A stretch of DNA of 7,317 nucleotides from Pararhodospirillum photometricum DSM 122. Lineage in GTDB: Bacteria; Pseudomonadota; Alphaproteobacteria; Rhodospirillales; Rhodospirillaceae. The notes beneath the pieces are model-generated. The model did not search any database. It was not told the origin of the DNA and saw only the letters and a list, made by a program, of their open reading frames with translations. Location: NCBI RefSeq assembly GCF_000284415.1, contig NC_017059.1:1227693-1235009 (forward strand). The letters are read 5' to 3'. The translations under genes and the position numbers were made by a program. This document shows positions 5,744 through 7,317 of the stretch, in pieces (position 1 is the first letter of the stretch; each line of letters opens with the position of its first letter).

Positions 5744-6535
5744 TTACTGAGCGGTCCACCCGCCGTCCACGGGCAAGGCGGCGCCGGTCAGGGTTGCGGC
5801 CGCCTCGGAGCACAGGAAAACAACAAAGGCCCCCAATTGCTCCGGGGTCACAAAGCGGCCGGCCGGCTGCTTTTCCCCCAAGAGCTGGGCCGTGGCTGCC
5901 TCGACCGATAGCCCCCCAGCCTCCGCCCGCGCCTCGATTTGCCGCTGGACCAGAGGCGTCAGTACCCAGCCCGGGCACACGGCATTCACGGTCAGGGGTC
6001 GCTGGGCATTTTCCAGGGCCATAACCTTGGTGAGCCCCACCACCCCGTGCTTGGCGGCGACATACGCCGACTTGTTGACACTGGCCACTAGGCCGTGGGC
6101 GCTGGCGATGTTGACGATGCGTCCGAAATCCCGAGCGATCATGCCAGGCAGCGCCGCCGCCGAGCAGTGGAACACCGCCGACAGGTTGACGGCGATCACG
6201 TGGTCCCATTTCTCGATGGGAAAGTCGGGCACGCTGTCCACATGCTGGATCCCAGCATTGTTAACCAAGATGTCGAGCCTCCCGAGGCGGGATTCGGTTT
6301 CGGCCACCAGGGCCCGGCAAGCCAGGGGATCGGCGAGGTCAGCAAAGCGATACAGGCAGCGCACACCGTGCTCGGTTTCGATCTCGTGGCGCAAGGCGTC
6401 GATGGCGGCAGCCTCGCCAAAGCCGCTTAACATGATATCGCGCCCGGAGGCGGCCAGCGCCCGGGCGATGCCAAGGCCGATACCACTGGTCGATCCGGTG
6501 ATCAGGGCAACGTGTCGGGTCTGGGATCCGCTCAT
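5744..6535 (-). CDS. bdhA: (R)-3-hydroxybutyrate dehydrogenase (EC 1.1.1.30)
   Basis: This 263-residue short-chain dehydrogenase interconverts (R)-3-hydroxybutyrate and acetoacetate with NAD+/NADH in the cytoplasm, the step that feeds breakdown products of polyhydroxybutyrate into acetoacetate metabolism. It shows the nucleotide-binding TGSTSGIG (residues 13-20), NNAG (92-95), and the catalytic set N117, S145, Y158 and K162 (SAYVAAKHG). Marks of 3-hydroxybutyrate dehydrogenases rather than generic SDRs are GIQHV (Q97), H147 after the catalytic serine, K155, PGWVLTPLVQ (188-197) and the PVDGGWTAQ C-terminus. The ATG at 6535 has AAGGAG seven bases before it; the frame is open 37 codons further upstream but without family similarity. 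It converges on the EF-hand gene. A 19-bp palindrome lies 64 bp upstream of the start. Confidence 0.95.
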   Translation of the reverse strand: MSGSQTRHVALITGSTSGIGLGIARALAASGRDIMLSGFGEAAAIDALRHEIETEHGVRCLYRFADLADPLACRALVAETESRLGRLDILVNNAGIQHVDSVPDFPIEKWDHVIAVNLSAVFHCSAAALPGMIARDFGRIVNIASAHGLVASVNKSAYVAAKHGVVGLTKVMALENAQRPLTVNAVCPGWVLTPLVQRQIEARAEAGGLSVEAATAQLLGEKQPAGRFVTPEQLGAFVVFLCSEAAATLTGAALPVDGGWTAQ

Positions 6536-6598
6536 CAACGCTCTCCTTGGAGTAGGGTCTCCCGCGCTTTTACGGTTTTTGGTACCACAAGACCACAG

Positions 6599-6617
6599 CA
6601 ATCGCCCAGGGCGATTG
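6599..6617. promoter_or_regulatory. Perfect 19-bp palindrome upstream of bdhA
   Basis: CAATCGCCC (6599-6607) and its reverse complement GGGCGATTG (6609-6617) flank a single A, centred 73 bp upstream of the bdhA start. The 9+1+9 symmetry suggests an operator for a dimeric regulator; an RNA stem is less likely with so small a loop. I could not recognise a convincing -35/-10 pair next to it. The rest of the 6536-6708 gap holds the bdhA Shine-Dalgarno and the DUF1192 terminator. Confidence 0.5.
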
Positions 6618-6648
6618 GAAGAAGGGACCGGGCCCTTTGGGGGCAAGG

Positions 6649-6732
6649 CAAAAAGACAACGCTGTTTGGCGCGGCCTCCCCAGACTCCTCGTTCCCTTGC
6701 GTTCGGGATTAGGGGGAGGCGGCGCGAAACAG
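6649..6732 (-). terminator. Long hairpin overlapping the end of the DUF1192 gene, followed by a T-rich tract
   Basis: The arms at 6713-6732 and 6662-6681 are complementary at 18 of 20 positions, with 31 bases between them that contain a smaller TCCC/GGGA pair. On the minus strand the second arm is followed by CGTTGTCTTTTTG, a terminator-like T-tract. The first arm is coding: it covers the last codons of the DUF1192 gene (ending two bases before the stop). It probably ends the DUF1192 transcript before bdhA. The loop is longer than in typical intrinsic terminators. Confidence 0.55.
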
Positions 6733-6903
6733 CCGTTCGGCGGCGGTGCGCTGCCCGGAGCGGGTGGCGATGTGGGCGCGGGTGCGAGCGATCTCGGCCT
6801 CCAGGGTGTGAATGTAATCCTCCAGGTCCCCCAGGCTCATGTCGTCCAACGGCGCGGGCATCGGGGGGCGCGGCGGGTGGACGGGGCGATCGTCGAGGTC
6901 CAT
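6709..6903 (-). CDS. DUF1192 family small protein
   Basis: This 64-residue protein matches the alphaproteobacterial DUF1192 pattern: an acidic MDLDD start, a proline-rich segment (residues 9-18), then LDDMSLGDLEDYIHTLEAEIARTRAHIATR and a basic, Ala-rich end (QRTAAERLFRAASP). Residues about 24-60 should form one or two helices, probably a coiled coil. Family members have no established function that I know of. ATG 6903 is chosen because GAGAGG lies four bases before it and family similarity begins there; the open frame upstream overlaps the divergent oxidoreductase gene and is not credible. It is divergent from the quinone oxidoreductase-like gene, and I recall that pairing in related genomes. 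No signal peptide is visible. Confidence 0.85.
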   Translation of the reverse strand: MDLDDRPVHPPRPPMPAPLDDMSLGDLEDYIHTLEAEIARTRAHIATRSGQRTAAERLFRAASP

Positions 6904-6942
6904 CTTTCCTCTCCCAACCACGAGACAGCGGCGCGATGCGGG

Positions 6943-6971
6943 TTGCGCCGGCCAGATCTGGCCGCCACTAT
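6943..6971 (+). promoter_or_regulatory. Possible promoter with a 16-bp palindrome in its spacer
   Basis: TTGCGC (6943-6948) and CACTAT (6966-6971) are exactly 17 bases apart and point toward the oxidoreductase gene. The spacer contains a perfect 16-bp palindrome, CGGCCAGA/TCTGGCCG (6949-6964). A regulator bound there would block RNA polymerase directly. The box matches are moderate, and the palindrome could act on either divergent gene. Confidence 0.4.
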
Positions 6972-7036
6972 GGCCCCTCCCTCTCTTTGACCAAGCGCGG
7001 GCAGATCCCGCTCTTTCCAGAGCACAGGAGTCTTTG

Positions 7037-7317
7037 ATGAGCGACGGCCTTCCAGAAACCATGCACTGTGTCGAGATCGCGGGCAAGGGGGGGCCGGACA
7101 TGTTGCGCCTCGCGACCCGCCCGGTGCCCCATCCTGGTCCCAGAGAGGTTCTGATCGCGGTGGATACGGCCGGGGTCAACCGGCCCGATGTACTCCAGCG
7201 CGAGGGACGCTATCCAGCTCCGCCCGGTGCCTCGGACCTACCCGGCCTGGAGGTCTCGGGGGTGATCGCCGCCCTGGGTCCCGATTGCGGCACGCTTGCC
7301 GTTGGTATGCCGGTGTG
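7037..7317 (+). CDS. NAD(P)H:quinone oxidoreductase, PIG3-like zinc-free MDR family (3' truncated)
   Basis: The window holds the first 93 residues; the frame is still open at the end. The N-terminal GroES-like fold of medium-chain dehydrogenases is clear: GGPDMLRL, HPGPREVLIAVDTAGVNRPDVLQREGRYP (residues 32-60), then PPGASDLPGLEVSGVI (62-77). AGVNRPDVLQR followed by Y-P-x-P-P-G-A-S-D is characteristic of the PIG3/TP53I3 group of quinone oxidoreductases. By family knowledge, these reduce quinones with NADPH and lack catalytic zinc; the NAD(P)-binding domain lies beyond the window. ATG 7037 has ACAGGAG six bases before it; M9 is a possible alternative start but lacks such a site. It is divergent from the DUF1192 gene. 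Confidence 0.9.
   Translation, partial: MSDGLPETMHCVEIAGKGGPDMLRLATRPVPHPGPREVLIAVDTAGVNRPDVLQREGRYPAPPGASDLPGLEVSGVIAALGPDCGTLAVGMPV

Noticed and set aside
5892..7037. 381-codon plus-strand open frame opposite bdhA and DUF1192
   Set aside because: It is antisense to two recognisable genes and crosses their intergenic region; composition is Arg/Ser/Pro-rich and family-less. Its stop merely overlaps the oxidoreductase ATG.

Overview
The window is GC-rich throughout and reads like an alphaproteobacterial chromosome. The DUF1192-type small protein, the (R)-3-hydroxybutyrate dehydrogenase of PHB metabolism and the chemosensory gene set all fit, and I would place it in or near Rhodospirillales (Rhodospirillum/Pararhodospirillum-like). 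That placement is inference from gene content, not from a search. I see no rRNA, tRNA, CRISPR array, transposase or phage gene.

Positions 1-4034 (+) are the end of a chemosensory operon. It holds the 3' part of a CheA-type hybrid kinase (end of the ATPase domain, CheW-like domain, receiver), a stand-alone CheY-like receiver, a four-domain HPt-REC-REC-GGDEF diguanylate cyclase, a CheW adaptor and a short, divergent CheW-like protein. The last three genes overlap and are probably translationally coupled. The set resembles Wsp/ACF-type pathways, in which a chemoreceptor array controls c-di-GMP rather than only the flagellar motor. The unusual part is the HPt domain fused to a PleD-like cyclase. 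With the receiver on CheA, it provides all parts of a His-Asp-His-Asp relay from receptor array to c-di-GMP synthesis.

Positions 4035-5743 hold a TetR/CerR-like repressor (-) and, divergent from it, a protein with five canonical EF-hand calcium-binding loops (+). The 172-bp divergent region contains a perfect 10+1+10 palindrome and a second stem-loop just before the EF-hand gene's Shine-Dalgarno. A perfect 12-bp-stem hairpin separates the EF-hand gene from the convergent bdhA.

Positions 5744-7317 hold bdhA (-), a DUF1192 small protein (-), and the 5' part of a PIG3-like NAD(P)H:quinone oxidoreductase (+) cut by the window end. Perfect palindromes lie upstream of bdhA and in the divergent DUF1192/oxidoreductase region, where one fills the spacer of a possible promoter. 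A long imperfect hairpin followed by a T-rich tract overlaps the DUF1192 stop codon and is its likely terminator.

No non-coding stretch exceeds 300 bases. The longest are 1279-1436, 4735-4906, 6536-6708 and 6904-7036, and each is described below.
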